Shown here one piece after another: positions 11,201-24,792 of a stretch of 64,000 bases of DNA (position 1 is its first letter; the number at the start of each line of letters is the position of its first letter). Source of the stretch: Onchocerca volvulus (taxonomy: Eukaryota; Nematoda; Chromadorea; Rhabditida; Onchocercidae). The DNA lies in contig HG738140.1 in the NCBI GenBank assembly GCA_000499405.2, forward strand, positions 11,063,560 through 11,127,559. The letters are read 5' to 3'. The translations under genes were made by a program, and so were the position numbers. Under the pieces are notes generated by a model, which saw nothing but the letters and a program-made list of their open reading frames with translations, ran no database searches and was not told the DNA's origin.

Positions 11201-11710
11201 AATATTAAAATCTTTTTAAGTAATTAAGCAGATAAAGGAACTTTTGCTGTTGGTATTCTATCTTTTTTACCAAAGATTTGAGATAAAACTGAATTTAATG
11301 CAAAAGATTGGTAAATCATAAAAAAACTGGTAAATCGACCTGGTAAATAGGAAGAAATAGTAATACTATTTCGATGCTTATAAGGTTTCTGGTCGTGAAT
11401 AATCATTATAAGAATTCTGTAGTCTTGTTTTTCTTGCCACTATTGAAATTAAAATAAATATGAAGATTTCCTTCAACCTATCGGATAACCTTTTACGTGG
11501 TATTTTGCTCATAAGCCGTTCCGCTAGTGCAGTTCAGATGAATCTTTCATTTATTCGCAATCGATAAATTTAGTCGGTGATTTGAAAGTGCATGATAGCC
11601 AAGTCGGCATATTTTCAACTAATTTTTGCATAATTACGAATTTTTGGATTGTTATACACGAATTCATTCGTATCTTCTCATTTATCAGCAAGAATTCATT
11701 TTTTTTTTCT

Positions 11711-11722
11711 TTGCAATTTCAG
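11711..11722 (+). promoter_or_regulatory. Probable spliced-leader acceptor for GLG1
   Basis: TTGCAATTTCAG lies one base before the GLG1 start codon (11724-11726), and no upstream coding exon could be joined to it. An unpaired acceptor this close to an ATG is the usual sign of SL1 trans-splicing in nematodes. It would leave only one genomic base of 5' leader. Confidence 0.6.
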
Positions 11723-11723
11723 G

Positions 11724-14700
11724 ATGGATTTATTGGTCCAATTTTTTAGTATCATTCTGTTGTACATCCAAAGGAATCCGTATGTCGATGCGCAGGTTAG
11801 TTGCGGAACAAATTTAGAATTCGAGATGTTAAGTATAATAATGCATCTTTGGGAAATAAATCATACGGGAGCAAACTGTGGAGTATAGTGATGAGTGAGA
11901 ATGAAATAAGTAAAGATAGCAAAAAGAAATAAAATAATAATAGCGGAAAAAATCGAGATTTATTAGAATGGTATAAATAAAAAGAATTGTGCTCTGTACA
12001 GTATGAGAGGCTGTACCTTCGAAAGGTAAAGTGTTGACTCTCTAAACAAAATTTGATGGTTATCATTCATTTTTATCCTAAATTACTTTACGAAATAGCT
12101 ACATTTTCTGTTAAGTAAAAATTATAATTGATTTTTTTTTCAGTTTTAGTATAACAATTTTCTTGTTCAGTAATTTCGAAAGGCAATCATTGAAAAATTA
12201 TTTTTTTATGAGACAAAATTATTTTCTAGTAGCATTTTTGCAGCATAAAATTTATGTCTTTGTTTCAGATACAACAAAATCCAGTTGATCCACAATCTGA
12301 TCAACAAAGTATGTCATTTCTATATAAGATTAAACCATATAACTTCTCAGTTTGATTTCTTCCCTAATCTTTTCGTATTTTTAGTGCTTGCACCTCAGCA
12401 AATACGACTACAAGCACCAATATCCCAACAAAGTGCTGCCCAGCCACTACGACAACAATTGTACGTTTATGTTTTGGCTTTCTTCTGTTTCTCTTTCCAG
12501 CTGTTTTTCGGAAATTTCATTTGTTCTCAAAGTTGTAATATTTGAAGTAGAGATTTCTTGCCTATGTGAGATTTCTTGCCTACTTGAGATCTCTGATACC
12601 TTCAATAAATTCCTTTCTATCCTACTGACATGAGGGTTTCTGATTCTACTGCAAGACTGCTCGCATGAATTATGTCAAGTGTTATCATATTTTCAAAAAA
12701 ACATGTTAGTCGGGTATCATATGGTTGTAAATTCCATAGTCGAAGATTTGTGCATATATATTTAATGAAATCCTATTGTTTAATTTTGATTTTACAGGCC
12801 AGTGATTCCATCTAGTGATCAGCTGGAACTGAATACAAAACATCTGACGGATTATGAAGAATGTAAAGAAGATATACATAAATATTGCACTCGTCCTGGA
12901 ATGGAACTCAAAAGTGATATGTCGGTATTGGAATGTCTTCAAGACGTTAAATTAAGCGAAACGGAACTTCTTACTGCTCCATGTGAACATCTAGTTTGGA
13001 ATTTTAAAGTAAGTTTGATCTTCATATAGATTCTAGAATCGTTATCGAGCACTGCTGGACATTGGCATGTATTCTTCAGTCATAAAATTTTTGTTGTAAC
13101 TTAACAAATCAAGTTTGAAACTTCAGGTTAATTTGACACAAGATGATCATTTTCGGCAAGCATCAAAACTTTTTTGTAAGGATGAAATGATGACTAATCC
13201 AGCTATGGCTCAATGTGCCGAAAAAACAGAGCCCGGCCATGCACTTTCATGTTTCATTGATTTCATATTAAATTTGCCGAAAGAGTCGAGATGTTTCCAA
13301 TTTCTGGGTAAATTTTTCTTTTCTCTAGTTTACATGAAATCAATTTTCTTGTTTCAATAATTATTTAGGCTCTAAAGATTTTCATTACTCATATTGAATA
13401 CTTTGCATTTGGATCGCTTTGCTGCTCTGTTCTTCTGAATTTAAAAATTCTTTAATCTGTTTTCAGTAAAAGTTCTTGATTTTTCATGTTTCGCTATATA
13501 TTTTGAATGAAAGATGAAAATAATGGGAATGAAACATATTGCTTTGATACGATCTTGACAAATTTTGCGATCGCTTATTTCTATTATATTCTTCATTTTA
13601 GATCGTTCTGCTAGACTTGCATTCTCCGATTTTCGTGTTGTTGGTCCGTTCGTGGCAATATGTAAAAATTCAATCCAAAGACTTCAATGTGGCACATTAA
13701 CTCCACCATCTGCTCATGCCAAAGTTCGAGTACCACATTCCCAAGGTATGCCTTTCCTTCCACAATATTATTCAATTTGATCGAAAAATAATTTGTATTA
13801 TAGTAGAGATCATCTCTGTTTTTGTATATTCATGATATTAAATTAATAATTTACAGGACATACATTGGAATGCTTGATAAGTAAAATGTATCAAGCACAG
13901 CAAAAAGATCCTAATGCAGCGCCAATTGTTGACGAAGCATGTCAACATGAAATCATGCGAATAGCTGAATTACAAACAGAAGATTTTCATCTCGATAGAC
14001 CACTTTATTTTGCTTGTCGGGAAGATCGAGAGGTGACATAAATTATTTCATTTTATGTTTCACTCAATCTACTTTAGCATTATTGCATTGTTCAATGCCA
14101 TTCTATAAGGTAGTAATTTTTCCAGAAATTTTGCAAAACTGTTCAATCAGGACAGGGAAAAGTACTCGAATGTTTGCTTACTCATCGAACAGATCCAATG
14201 ATGGAGCCAGAAGTATGTTTCTTTGATTGTTTTTCAAGAAGAGGAGACAAAAAACATGGTTTAGTGATCAGTAATTAATCAGAGATTTTTGTGATGATAT
14301 TAGTTAAGCTCAGCAACTGTTTTTAATTTATATCAAAAAATAATTGTAGATATATTCATTCCACCATTCCGTCAAATATTTTATGATTCACAACTTGTAT
14401 TTTTTATATTTTTGGCATAAACCTTTTAAATCAAGTCAGTTTATGATTGATTTGTTCGTAGAAATATTTTATTATAGTGCTCAAAGCTTTTGGCAGAACG
14501 AGCTAACATGATGGGACAAAACTATCGATTATCTCATCCACTGCTCAGTGGTTGTGCAACAGAATTAAAAGAATTTAGTTGTGCACCGTCGGCATTATTT
14601 TCTGGCTCTCCGAATTTTCATCTAAGCTGGGTGCTTCTATGTCTGGAGAATGCAGCACATGCAAATCCGGGTAAAATATCCGAAAAATGTCAACATGAAG

Positions 14701-15584
14701 TGATTTCACATCGTAAAATGATGATGAGCGAATTTCGATTAAGTCCGGAAGTTGTTCTTACCTGTGGTAGGGTATGTTATGAAACTTTTTTCTTTTTTTT
14801 TTTTTTTTTTTTTTACTTTGAAACATTTTCATTTCAAAACTTCATCAATCTGCCATATCCTCCAAAGTTACTAGATTCCTTTCTCACAATAACTGTAGTC
14901 TCTGGAAGTTTTCACATTATATGATTTGTTCATTTATGCAGGAAATCGATTTGTTCTGCAGTCCGAAAGGTGATATTGAGGCGGAAGGTCGAACTCTGCA
15001 TTGCCTATTGAGCCACGCACAGGAACGTAATGAAAATCAGAAAATTGGTCCGCAATGTATGCAAGCTTTACAAACTGTCATGAAGGTTATTGTTATTTCT
15101 TCTTTATATACTCTTAATTTTGACATATAGTCAAATGAATGCCTAATAACCTTTGTTTTAATTATTGACACCAGTTTATTTGTTAATTCGCAATAATTTT
15201 TATGATTGATAGGTCGCCGATGTTGGTTCGAATTACAAAGTAGATGAAGTTTTGTATGCCAGCTGCAAAACCCTGATTGATGGTAAGCTTACCATTATCA
15301 GTCTGCATCTGTTAATATACTAACACATTTTCACGAAAAATTCTATGCTGGATATATTACCAAATCGTTACAAAAAAACATCATTCTTTAGCAAACATAG
15401 AAAATGGCGACAAGAAATACTTTTCGAAATCACAGTTATCGAAATTCTACAGTGATTTAAAAATTTTAACATTGTTGTTGCTTCTGACTATCCATCTATT
15501 GGAGTTTTGCAAGCAATAATGAGAACATTAGCAATGTTGAAATTTTGTATTTATTGTAAAATTTTGGATTAAAACAGTTGTACC

Positions 15585-15620
<36 letters not shown>

Positions 15621-18600
15621 TTTTGTTAAGTAAATAGAGTGTTTGTTTTAGTATAGCTATTATTTGTTTGTGTGTTATTTAATTGTTATATCAGGTCCAT
15701 GTGCAATGGATGCTCAATCAGAGGCGAACACTTTGAGCTGTTTGATGAAACATATGGATTTTGACATGCCAAAGGAATGTGAGCAACGGTTGTTGGAAGT
15801 GCAGTACTTTATCTCTCGTGACTGGACACTTGATCCACAACTTTATTCAGCATGTCATGAAGACGCTGTTTCCAAGTAACATTTAGTGTTTATAATATAT
15901 ACTTTTGAAATAGAATTTCAATTCCTTATTCATTTTTCGATAATTATATTACAGGGCGAAAAGTCTACGGCTGTCACTTCTAGATTTATTTTTTAGGCTC
16001 TAATTTTTCGAATCCTTTTTAGATGTTCGGCCAGTGCTAACTGGCATCAGCAACTGAATCAGCAGCAAGGACCAGATCCTGGTCCAATGGTACTTGCATG
16101 TCTTTATCGTGCAGCCTACAACGATCAGAATCCGGTAATTTTTCTGTTATTTTCCTTTGCTTCAGCATTTTATTAGACATGCCTTATATGAAAGCTTATA
16201 TAAAGCTTTCAACCACTTTCTTATTACTTTTAGATGTAAATTTTTTTCATTACAGCTCAAGCCTGAATGTGCCGCAAGTGTGCGTCATGCATTGCGTACT
16301 CGTGCGGCTCGTGTAAATTTAATGCCAGATATCGAATCTTCTTGTCGGGAAGCTCTGTCAGAGTACTGTTCCACCGATGTAAAACCTATGCAAGTATGCA
16401 TTTTAAAAATCTTTTTTTTTTTTGAAAGGAATCTTGCAGTTTGAAGAGAAGGGTGAGAAACTAGATCTACCAAAATTTATTAAATGAATGTTGTAGCTAT
16501 TTAATGTATAAAATACTGATAACGAAAGCACTGCAGAGATATATGACATATAGCAGTTGTTGAAAATTGCTAGATATTATTTGTTATCATCGACAATCTA
16601 ATCAACAGTTCTATTGGATGGAACAGTTTCAGGGCCAGTAGTATAAAATTAGTAATGTGATGCTATCTGTCTTTGACTTTTGAATTATCTAATAATCAAT
16701 AATTGAGCAATTTTGTTTTCCAGGGTTATGACCGATTCTAGATTGCATACTTGCAGAAGGAATCAGAGGTAACATCCCATTCTTTTCTTCAGGAAATGAG
16801 GTGTTTGCAAGAATATTTCCAACAAGATAAATTCAAAAAAAAATACAGCGAATGTTCTGCTGCCGTTAGCGATTATACGAAAATGATGGCTAAAGATACT
16901 GCTTTGAATCAAGCGCTTACAAAATCTTGCAGATCTGTCATCTCGAAATATTGCCAGGTTTCATTTTCCCGATAAAGAAAAAAGATTATCAAGTTTTTTC
17001 GCTGTTATTTCCTTTACTCGTCATCGGAACTAAAAATCTCGTGATGCGAGTTCTATATAATGAAACCTAACAAGACTAGATATTCAGATGCGGATGCAAA
17101 GCAATGAAGTAATTGAGTTATATTTAAAAAAAAAAAAAAAAAAGGTGTTTATTTAATCTCCCAGGAATGAATCCTATTGCATTCAAATTCAATATTTTTC
17201 AGTGAATTCATTATATTGAGAATATTTACCCTTACTGAAATGATTTCATATTTCAGCAATACATTAATGAAGAGATTGATCATGGCGATGTGTTGCAATG
17301 TTTACTGGATAACAAAGCTCGGCCAGAAATGACTTCCAAATGTCGTTCATATGTTAATCATTTTGAACTTATTACTTTGCGCGATTTCAAATTTGATGAA
17401 CGTTTTGCACAGTATTGTTCTAACGATATTAAAAAATATTGCACAGAAGTCAGCACTGACAAGTAATTCTTTCTTTTTTATAAACTTGTTTAATTACAAT
17501 AAAAGTTTTCAAATACTACATAGAAATTCTAATTTTTCTCAATTTCTTATGGACGTTTTGAATCTTCATTTCAAATAGGTTGAAGTTTCTCCTTTGCAGT
17601 TAAAGTTCAAAGTTAAATAGAAATGAAGTTTAAAATTTGGAGTTTTTATATAAAAATTTATGCTTAATGGTGGAATATTATATATTTTTTTTGCTTATGG
17701 TTTTCATTATCATTATTATTATTTTTTTTTTCATTAGTCATTTATATTGAGGAATATATCTGTTGCTATAGATACAGAAAGATTTTCCGTTGCTTTGTGA
17801 TAAACATCGCAGTGTATTGAAATTTGAAATCAGATTTACATCCATAAATAATATTATTCTTTAGCGAACGATATGATGCTGATTAAGAAATACTATGTGG
17901 AGGTTATGTATAAAGATTAGAATCATTATTTTGCATGTTGATTGCTTCATTTTCGTTAAACTCTTTAGGGCTGAAATAATTCGTTGTTTGTCAACAGTTA
18001 TGTTTGAACACAAAGTGCTTGGAACACCAGATGACTTGGAAAAAAGCTGTAAAAAATATTTGAAGGCTGCATATCTTCATCAAGAACAGGTGAATGTGAG
18101 TTTTTTTTTTGCTTTTTGCTTTACTTTTCTTTTCTACATCGATTACAATTTTTTCGATGTACTTTTGGCTTTATTAGGTTTTTAAAGGCTCGTTAATGGG
18201 AAATGAGATCCGGATGATATTTGTTGTTTGATGCTTTGTATTTTGAATAGTTCAGAAAATGAGCAGTGAAACATATACTTGTTGAAGTTTTTTAATTTTA
18301 TTTTATTTGAAAAGGAGTTTCACCTCCAGTAATCCTTCTTTTCAAAGATAATTGAATTTAAATGTTTAGAGGGCAAAAAATTTGTGTTAGATTATATTAC
18401 TTACTAGATCTGTACAGTCTTCCAACAATGAAACGAAAATACTAGATGGACTTGTATGTATTTTTAGAAAGTTTATATTGTTTAATTTCTCTGATAATTC
18501 ATCTTTCCTTAATCTCATAAATCGGTTTTTTGGCCACAATTTAATTTTCAGATTTTAGTGTAATTAAGGATATGTCACACTTTAGTGTAAGTTATAAAAA

Positions 18601-21600
18601 AACCACTTTTATGTACTCAGATTTTGTTATGTAATCACTGGAATAAGCTTTTGATAAGCTTGTGTTCATTTTTGCGACTGTCTCTGTTCTATGTTATTTG
18701 CTGATTTTTTTTTCTATCATTAGGAGGCATGACAAATGGATGTTTGCATGATTCATTTTCTCTTCATATCTTGAAAGTAATACTAATTATTGATTTGCTT
18801 TTAGTTCGACGACAAATCGCATATGTTGGATGCTGATCCCACGTTGATGAAGAAATGTAGTCAAGAACTGGATCGATTTGGTTGCCGACAAGAAAAATAT
18901 TTTGAAGATGTAGTTGAATGTCTACGTTTAAAATATGATGAACTAGGTAAAGCTTTCTCATAATGTTTACTAAGAGTGAAGTCATTCGTATGGACTTCTG
19001 TTTGATGACGAATAATTTAATTTGAAGTTTTGCATTTTATGTATTTATCAATTTCTCTGTTTTTTCTGAGGTAATGGAAGGTTTTTTTCTGGATTTCGCA
19101 ATAACTGGTAGGCTTTTTTGTCACTGAATGACAATGTATAATTGAAAAATGTAATTCTCAGACATTGATTCATTAGCAAAGATGTGAAAAATTAAAATTT
19201 CTTCACAGTATTTTAATATTTTGCAAAATGAAAATATTGACGAAAGAGATAAATTTTGTTGTTGCTATTTCTGACTGTTACGAAGCATCCTTTGTAGGCT
19301 TAGAATGTAAAGCAGTTGTTTTCACACGGGAGAAAATCGAAGCAGTGGATAATCAATTTGATGATGAGCTTCAGGTCACATTTATATCATTTGGAATTGA
19401 TTATTGGGAAATGTATTATAAATTTATTTTTAAAAACTATATTATTATTTAAATTTAATTTTAGTCGCTCATATCACTTCCTTAAATTTTCCATTTCATT
19501 TAAATCAAAAAATCTTTTCAGCAGCACTGTCGCACTGATATAGACAAATACTGTTACGCAGAAAAAGGTGATAGGGTGCTGGAATGTTTGAAGAATATGA
19601 AAATCCTGCGTTCTTTATCATCAAAATGCCAAAAAGTTAATGGTTATCCAGTAACAATAACAAAAAGTTTAAAAAAATACCAAAAAAATTGAAAAAACCA
19701 AAAAAAAAAAAAAAAACCATAAGAATCACAATAAAAAGGAGATATAAAATACTCCTTACTACAACTACCACTAGTAAATAACAAACCGCATAAATAATGA
19801 ACAGACAAAAAAGAATAATCACTCTAACCAAAATTAATAAAAATCAAATAATCCATTCTTATACTTACATGAACTTGCATAAATAACAGCCTTTTAAAAA
19901 AACAATGACTAGTCAAATGGACATAAGACAAATAATGCAAACCACTGCCAATAGCCAAAAAACAAAAACCAATCTAAGAAATAGTTCTCAAAGAACAATG
20001 ATTTTCTTAGCATCTTCCTCCATCAAAGCACAAAAAAACTATAGTAAAAAAACCAGCATAAAAAACAAAAGATAAAACATCAGAATTCAAAGAAACATGA
20101 GAAACATTTTTATTTTGCAAGCTATTCCTTTTTTGACTTTTTTGGTTAGAATGTAATCTGGAACTTCCATATTGATAGTTGTATTTTAGATTGTGTTGGA
20201 AAGGATGCGAGAGCAAGCTAAAGATGTGCGTTTGAATATTGGTCTTCTGGAAGCTTGTAGAGAAGAGGCCGAACAGTAGTAAGTTTTCTTTATTGATCAA
20301 GTTTTTGATTCCAACTTCTGCTTATCTTCAACTTTCTTGTTTACTTTTCCTGCTTATTGATGCTATCTTGTTCGTGAATTTATCAGGCTATTATAAAATT
20401 TTATTTAATTTTATATTATGATTTGATTTCATTTTAGTTTCTGTCGTTTCTTGTCTTCCTTGTCATATATAGCCTATTTTCTAGTTGTCCTGATGATTAC
20501 AAGAAAATAAACGATCCACAATATGCAAAGAAAACATTGGAGGGGGTTTTCATTATGTGTTTACGTTCGCAATACGCTGATCCGAAAAAATCAATACGTC
20601 TAAATGCTAAGTGCAAAAATGAGGTCTTTTTTTTTTCTACGAACTTATCCTTGAAAGAAATTCACTATCGGACTATTTTTTTTATTCGACCTGCGTGTCC
20701 CGAAGAATTTATCTTTCCTGCTACTGCAGAAAATATTTCCTGTCTTGTTGTAATTTTTGGGTTAATCGATCTCTGCCTCAACTTTTTTTTTGCGAATCAT
20801 TCATGTCGGAATAAGCATATCACATTTAAGACGATTACAACTAAAGATTAACTAATGTAGTAATGGTCGAAAAATTTATTTCTGCATTGAATATTGGCTT
20901 GCAGAAATAGACAAATGGACTACTTAGAATTAGTAACAAATTTTCAATTATAATTTTTTTTTCAACACTTCTGAGTTCTTTTTGGAATTTCTGAATTTTC
21001 AAATATTTTGCGCAAATGAGCATTTTTGAATTGATTTTAGATAGCAAATATTATTTTGGAAAGCGAATTTGATGTTCAGTTAGATCCACAGCTGTACAAT
21101 GCTTGCAAAAATGTTATTTCAAAGCATTGCTCTAATGAGGTCATAAAACGTGGTGGAACGTTTGATTCAGTTTTGGAGTGTCTCAAAGCTGATTTTAGGA
21201 TTAATGTTATTCAAGATGCCGATTGTGCACGACAGGTTTTTCGCTTTTATTAAATATGAGTTATATTTGTCACTAAATCAATTTGCTGGAATTTTTTGAG
21301 GCAAACTAAAGTTCCATTCGAAATATCATTTCATGATAAATCCGTTTTAATCTGATCCATGGAAAACTGCAGATTGCTAGACGCTTGCAAGAATCATTAG
21401 TTGATATCCATCTCGATCCAGTGTTGCATGAAGCTTGTGCCAATGACATTCAGCGATTTTGCTACAATGTGCCACCAGGGCAAAGTCGATGTAAGTAGCA
21501 CACTTCGAATTCTTGCATTGGATATATTTTCGATTAAGGATTCATTAGTGCATTAATGATTTTGCAGATTTCTTTTTTTATTTTTCTTCCTTACTTTAAC

Positions 21601-22144
21601 TGATTGCTTTATTGAACAGCGTTTTATATATTTACAGTAATTGTATGTTTACTGGATTCGTTAAAGAGTAAAAACGTAAAACTTTCACCAACCTGCAGAG
21701 ACAAACTTACGGAACGAAATAATTTGTGGAATAAAGCTTATAAGGTTTGTTTAATGGAATTCGTAGATTGATAAAAGTTTCCAATCGTCCTTTCAAAAGT
21801 TGTTTGAAATTAGTCTTGTAATGACATGTTTTTAAATTTATATTCTACCAGAGTATGTCTTCATTTTCGCAGAACTAATTGCTAGCAAAATATTTGCAGC
21901 ACTAAAAGCTGAATTTCTTTCTTCTTTGCTAATTGGTTTTGAACCGTTGACCTAAATGCTATTACAGGAAAAACAAATGGTATTGCCGGAATCACTTGCC
22001 GAAATGGTTAACATTGTAGTAAATCATCCACAAAGAAATTCATTACTTACGTGGTTTGGTGCCTTTGTCTTAATACTGTTCTTCATTGGATGTTGTTGCG
22101 GACGGGCAACAAAACGTATAAAACGTGAATTGAAGAATCGTTGA
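11724..22144 (+). CDS. GLG1: Golgi apparatus protein 1 homologue (GLG1 / ESL-1 / MG-160)
   Basis: Type I Golgi sialoglycoprotein that binds growth factors and affects secretory traffic. Twenty-six exons join in frame to 1,193 residues (human about 1,180): 11724-11795, 12269-12308, 12385-12460, 12798-13008, 13127-13307, 13602-13745, 13857-14032, 14126-14212, 14478-14771, 14942-15085, 15213-15282, 15695-15875, 16023-16134, 16256-16393, 16793-16957, 17257-17462, 17969-18095, 18805-18946, 19298-19374, 19522-19635, 20190-20278, 20485-20623, 21041-21235, 21373-21490, 21638-21744, 21968-22144. Residues 1-24 are a signal peptide (MDLLVQFFSIILLYIQ...). A glutamine-rich linker follows, then many cysteine-rich GLG1 repeats with the recurrent pattern C.....I..YC and V..CL (for example ISKHCSNEV, SVLECLKAD). 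A single transmembrane helix (TWFGAFVLILFFIGCCCG, about residues 1163-1180) precedes a short basic tail, RATKRIKRELKNR. The first 24 residues and the stop are secure. The 17969-18095 exon could alternatively end at 18089. All introns are GT-AG. Confidence 0.95.
15586..15616. repeat. (TA)n microsatellite in a GLG1 intron
   Basis: About 15 TA units in the intron between the exons ending at 15282 and starting at 15695. Confidence 0.85.
19650..20105 (-). pseudogene. Nuclear copy of mitochondrial ND5 (NUMT) inside a GLG1 intron
   Basis: This part of the intron between the exons ending at 19635 and starting at 20190 is almost free of G on the plus strand, so its minus strand is T- and G-rich like nematode mitochondrial coding strands. 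Read on the minus strand it gives NADH dehydrogenase subunit 5 pieces in the correct order: SDVLSFVFYAGFFTIVF, then DAKKIIVL, then IGFCFLAIGSGL, HYLSYVHLTSHCFFK and LLFMQV, then YLCGLLFTSG and KEYFISPFY. The reading frame shifts at least twice, and a TAG replaces the usual glutamine codon before IGFCF, so it cannot encode a working protein. It is inserted antisense to GLG1 and does not touch the flanking exons. The edges are approximate. Confidence 0.85.
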
Positions 22145-24504
22145 AAGATTAAATTTAAAACATATGTTGCTGAAGCAAATTAGAAATGCATCCTCCTTAT
22201 TAAAAAGTGTGTCATTATTTGTGTGTGGGACAAACGGGTGCTCTATGTTCAGTTCTGTGTGAAGATCTTTTTGTTATATATTGCTTTCTTTTTTCCAAGT
22301 AAGTAAATAGAAGGATTTATATTAGAGAGAATAAATGAAATGATTGTAGTTAATCTTAACCATTGTTGACGGGAAATATATAGATGCTTAGGTTTACTTT
22401 TAATCATATTTCCAATATTGGAAATATATATATTGATTTATGGTGATGGTATTTGATGTTGCGTCAATGAAACTTTTTTGTCTATATTGTATATGCGTAT
22501 GTGGAAATGCTAGACTCTTTGTTTTTGGGGGGAGAATATGATTTTCATAGAAATCAGAAAATTTGTTCCAAAAAGAAAGAAATCTTTCCATTTTGGCTGT
22601 ATTTTCTATACAGGCCGGAATTTAGTCATGAAAATCACATCACGTCATCAGTGATGCATTTTTCTTATGTTTCGTTATTCTGTATATTTATTTTTCGTCT
22701 CATTATTACGAAAAATGGGAATTCCTAGAGAAATCTGTTATTCCTTACCGAGAAATTATATGAGTCTTGCAGTAGAAATTTAAGATTATTGAAGATTTCA
22801 ATTTTTTATGAACGGGTCTTTTCTCGATACCTTCCGAATTCGTAAGCAAGTTGGAAGTATCATAGATAAAAAAACTTGTCCATACAGTTACTCAAATGCA
22901 GCATAATTTATCTAACTTCGAGATTTGTTGAGAAATCAAAGTTTTAGATTATGTGCAGCTATATATGCCTTGTAGTTAACTTAATCATATGATAACTACA
23001 TAATCGTGATATTTATTGGTTTATCTTGTATTAACAGGCTATCTTATTCTGTAGAACAGGCTCAATATATTATGTTATGTAAAACGAAAGACTGATTGAT
23101 TGTTGGGGAAAAGTGGAAATCATCATTTAGTTTTCCGTGTTGTTTTTCGGTCAAAATGTATTGTTTTATAATATATATTTATCAATTTATTATTGTTTTC
23201 CAGGTGTTTATTTTGAGACACTGCTACGTCAACTCCATGTTTCAGTATTTTCTATTGTTGACTGACTACTGTCTCTATCAATTCTTCACTTTCTCTATTA
23301 TAGATCTTATGTAAATTTGGCATCATCCATTTTGCAAGCCCAAAATAGATTAAATGCTATCCCGGTCGTTTCGAAATCTTAGTAAAGTTTTAGATCTTCG
23401 TTGCGCATTAATTTGTGACAGCATTTTAGTGTTGTTTGCTTCTTAATTAATAACACAAAGCGCGAAGAATTCTTCAGTTCGCTTTTCAAAGTAAAGAATT
23501 TGCTTGCGTGATTTTTTCTCGGATTTCCTTTCAAGGTAAGACCTAATTCATTCAGGATATGTTTGAAGAGACAAAAAATTTTAAAGTATGAGAGCTGCAG
23601 TAGGCAGACAGTTATTTGAATTTTGAGGCATAGATTTTTTCTGATATGACTGAACTTTAGCCTCGGATAAATCTGCTGGGACTTATTTTTCAACTGTTCT
23701 GAATGAATGTGGTTGTACAAGTACGAACCTTCGCGTAGTTCTTATGTTTCGATCTTAAGTCTATGATCCAAAACCAAAAATCATTTTGGAAATTGCAATT
23801 TATGGAAAATCTCATTCGTAATGCAAGTTCACACTTCCGCTAATGAAAACACTGAAAAAATTGTATCTATTTTCTCGTAACCACAATCACCGAATCCCGA
23901 TTTCTCAAGTTCTGTTCGTTATTGGCTGCTATGTTTTCATTTTATATTTTATTCTCATCGATTTGTTATGAATAAATTCTTCCGTTAATATGATGCACTC
24001 GCATAACATTCGTTTCTACGTTTCTGAAATCATGCATAGAATTCTAAGTAAGAAGGACACTCAATTCTCAAATTTTCTTGACGTGCTCTGTACTTCAATA
24101 TAAAATCAGAGTGCATAAGTCTTCTAAGATATACATCAAATGACTACTAAATTATTGAACAGAAAATCTGGAAATCAGGATTCATATCAGTAAAGATGGA
24201 CATCGGAGATGAATTTAATTCAACGCTGAAAACATATGATTATAAGTAACCAATTCATCTTGAAAGAGAAAAAAGTTACACATTTTTATTGAAGTATATC
24301 AAGAAACAGCGCTAAAAACATACATATAAGATCAGTGAAAAAATATAAATCAAAAGAAAGTGAATAATCACTCTTCTAAATATAATTTAAATGAAATATT
24401 GAATTTGTACCTATAATGAGAAGCAATCACACTGAAATCATTCACGAACTTAATTCTAAAATGTCACATCGATCATTTTTAAATTAACTTTGATTCATAT
24501 CTAT
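22145..24504. other. GLG1 3' UTR and intergenic region
   Basis: A canonical AATAAA at 22330-22335 lies 186 bp after the GLG1 stop and probably marks its 3' end. Beyond it the sequence is AT-rich with no exon I can support. The minus-strand frame at 23379-23720 is long but has low-complexity composition and no clear splice context. Confidence 0.5.
22330..22335 (+). promoter_or_regulatory. Poly(A) signal of GLG1
   Basis: AATAAA 186 bp downstream of the TGA in an otherwise gene-free stretch. Confidence 0.5.
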
Positions 24505-24792
24505 CTACTGCCTATTTCCTCTATTATGCATTATATCCATTCGTGAGCTAAATCTAATTACAAATGCTTCTAAACAATGCAATACATGACTAAGATACAT
24601 TTGAGAGACTTTCTTCTTCATTACACTTTTAAACAGAATGCCAGCACTTCGGCGCTCAATAGGATCTTCAAGGAAAAAATATTGATACAACCGATAAAAA
24701 AGTGAATAGTAATCAAAATTAAAATTTTTTGGATGATAATGTCTGAAGTATTTATGTAGCTTGCATCTTATTGTGAAATATAATATTCTCAA
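24505..24792 (-). CDS. Possible orphan coding exon, function unknown
   Basis: A 95-codon open frame with protein-like composition: YYSLFYRLYQYFF, then EDPIERRSAGILFKSVMKKK, then SHVLHCLEAFVIRF. A usable acceptor (ATACTTCAG) lies just before codons for HYHPKNFNFDY, so it may be a terminal exon in which only the last 80 or so codons are translated. I found no partner exons between it and the gene ending at 25098, and I do not recognise the protein. It could be a downstream operon gene, an alternative 3' exon of the gene upstream, or a pseudogene. Confidence 0.3.
   Translation of the reverse strand: MRILYFTIRCKLHKYFRHYHPKNFNFDYYSLFYRLYQYFFLEDPIERRSAGILFKSVMKKKVSQMYLSHVLHCLEAFVIRFSSRMDIMHNRGNRQ

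Larger units (their letters stand above)
6690..11723. other. Long intergenic or outron region upstream of GLG1
   Basis: Apart from the duplicated fragment at 7240-7450, no exon is convincing here. A TATA-like element (CTATAAAAAGG, about 8192-8202) lies just before an (ATTC)n microsatellite. Several T-tracts are followed by CAG (for example near 8855) and look like splice acceptors, so part of the region may be untranslated leader or outron of the GLG1 gene. Open frames at 9495-9758 and 11031-11219 lack protein-like composition. Confidence 0.4.

Noticed and set aside
19637..19831. Hydrophobic minus-strand frame as a new membrane protein gene
   Set aside because: It is one frame of the mitochondrial ND5 insertion; the correct ND5 reading lies in the other frames, with stops and shifts.
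23379..23720. 113-codon minus-strand frame downstream of GLG1
   Set aside because: Lacks clear splice context or motifs and lies in sequence that otherwise looks intergenic.
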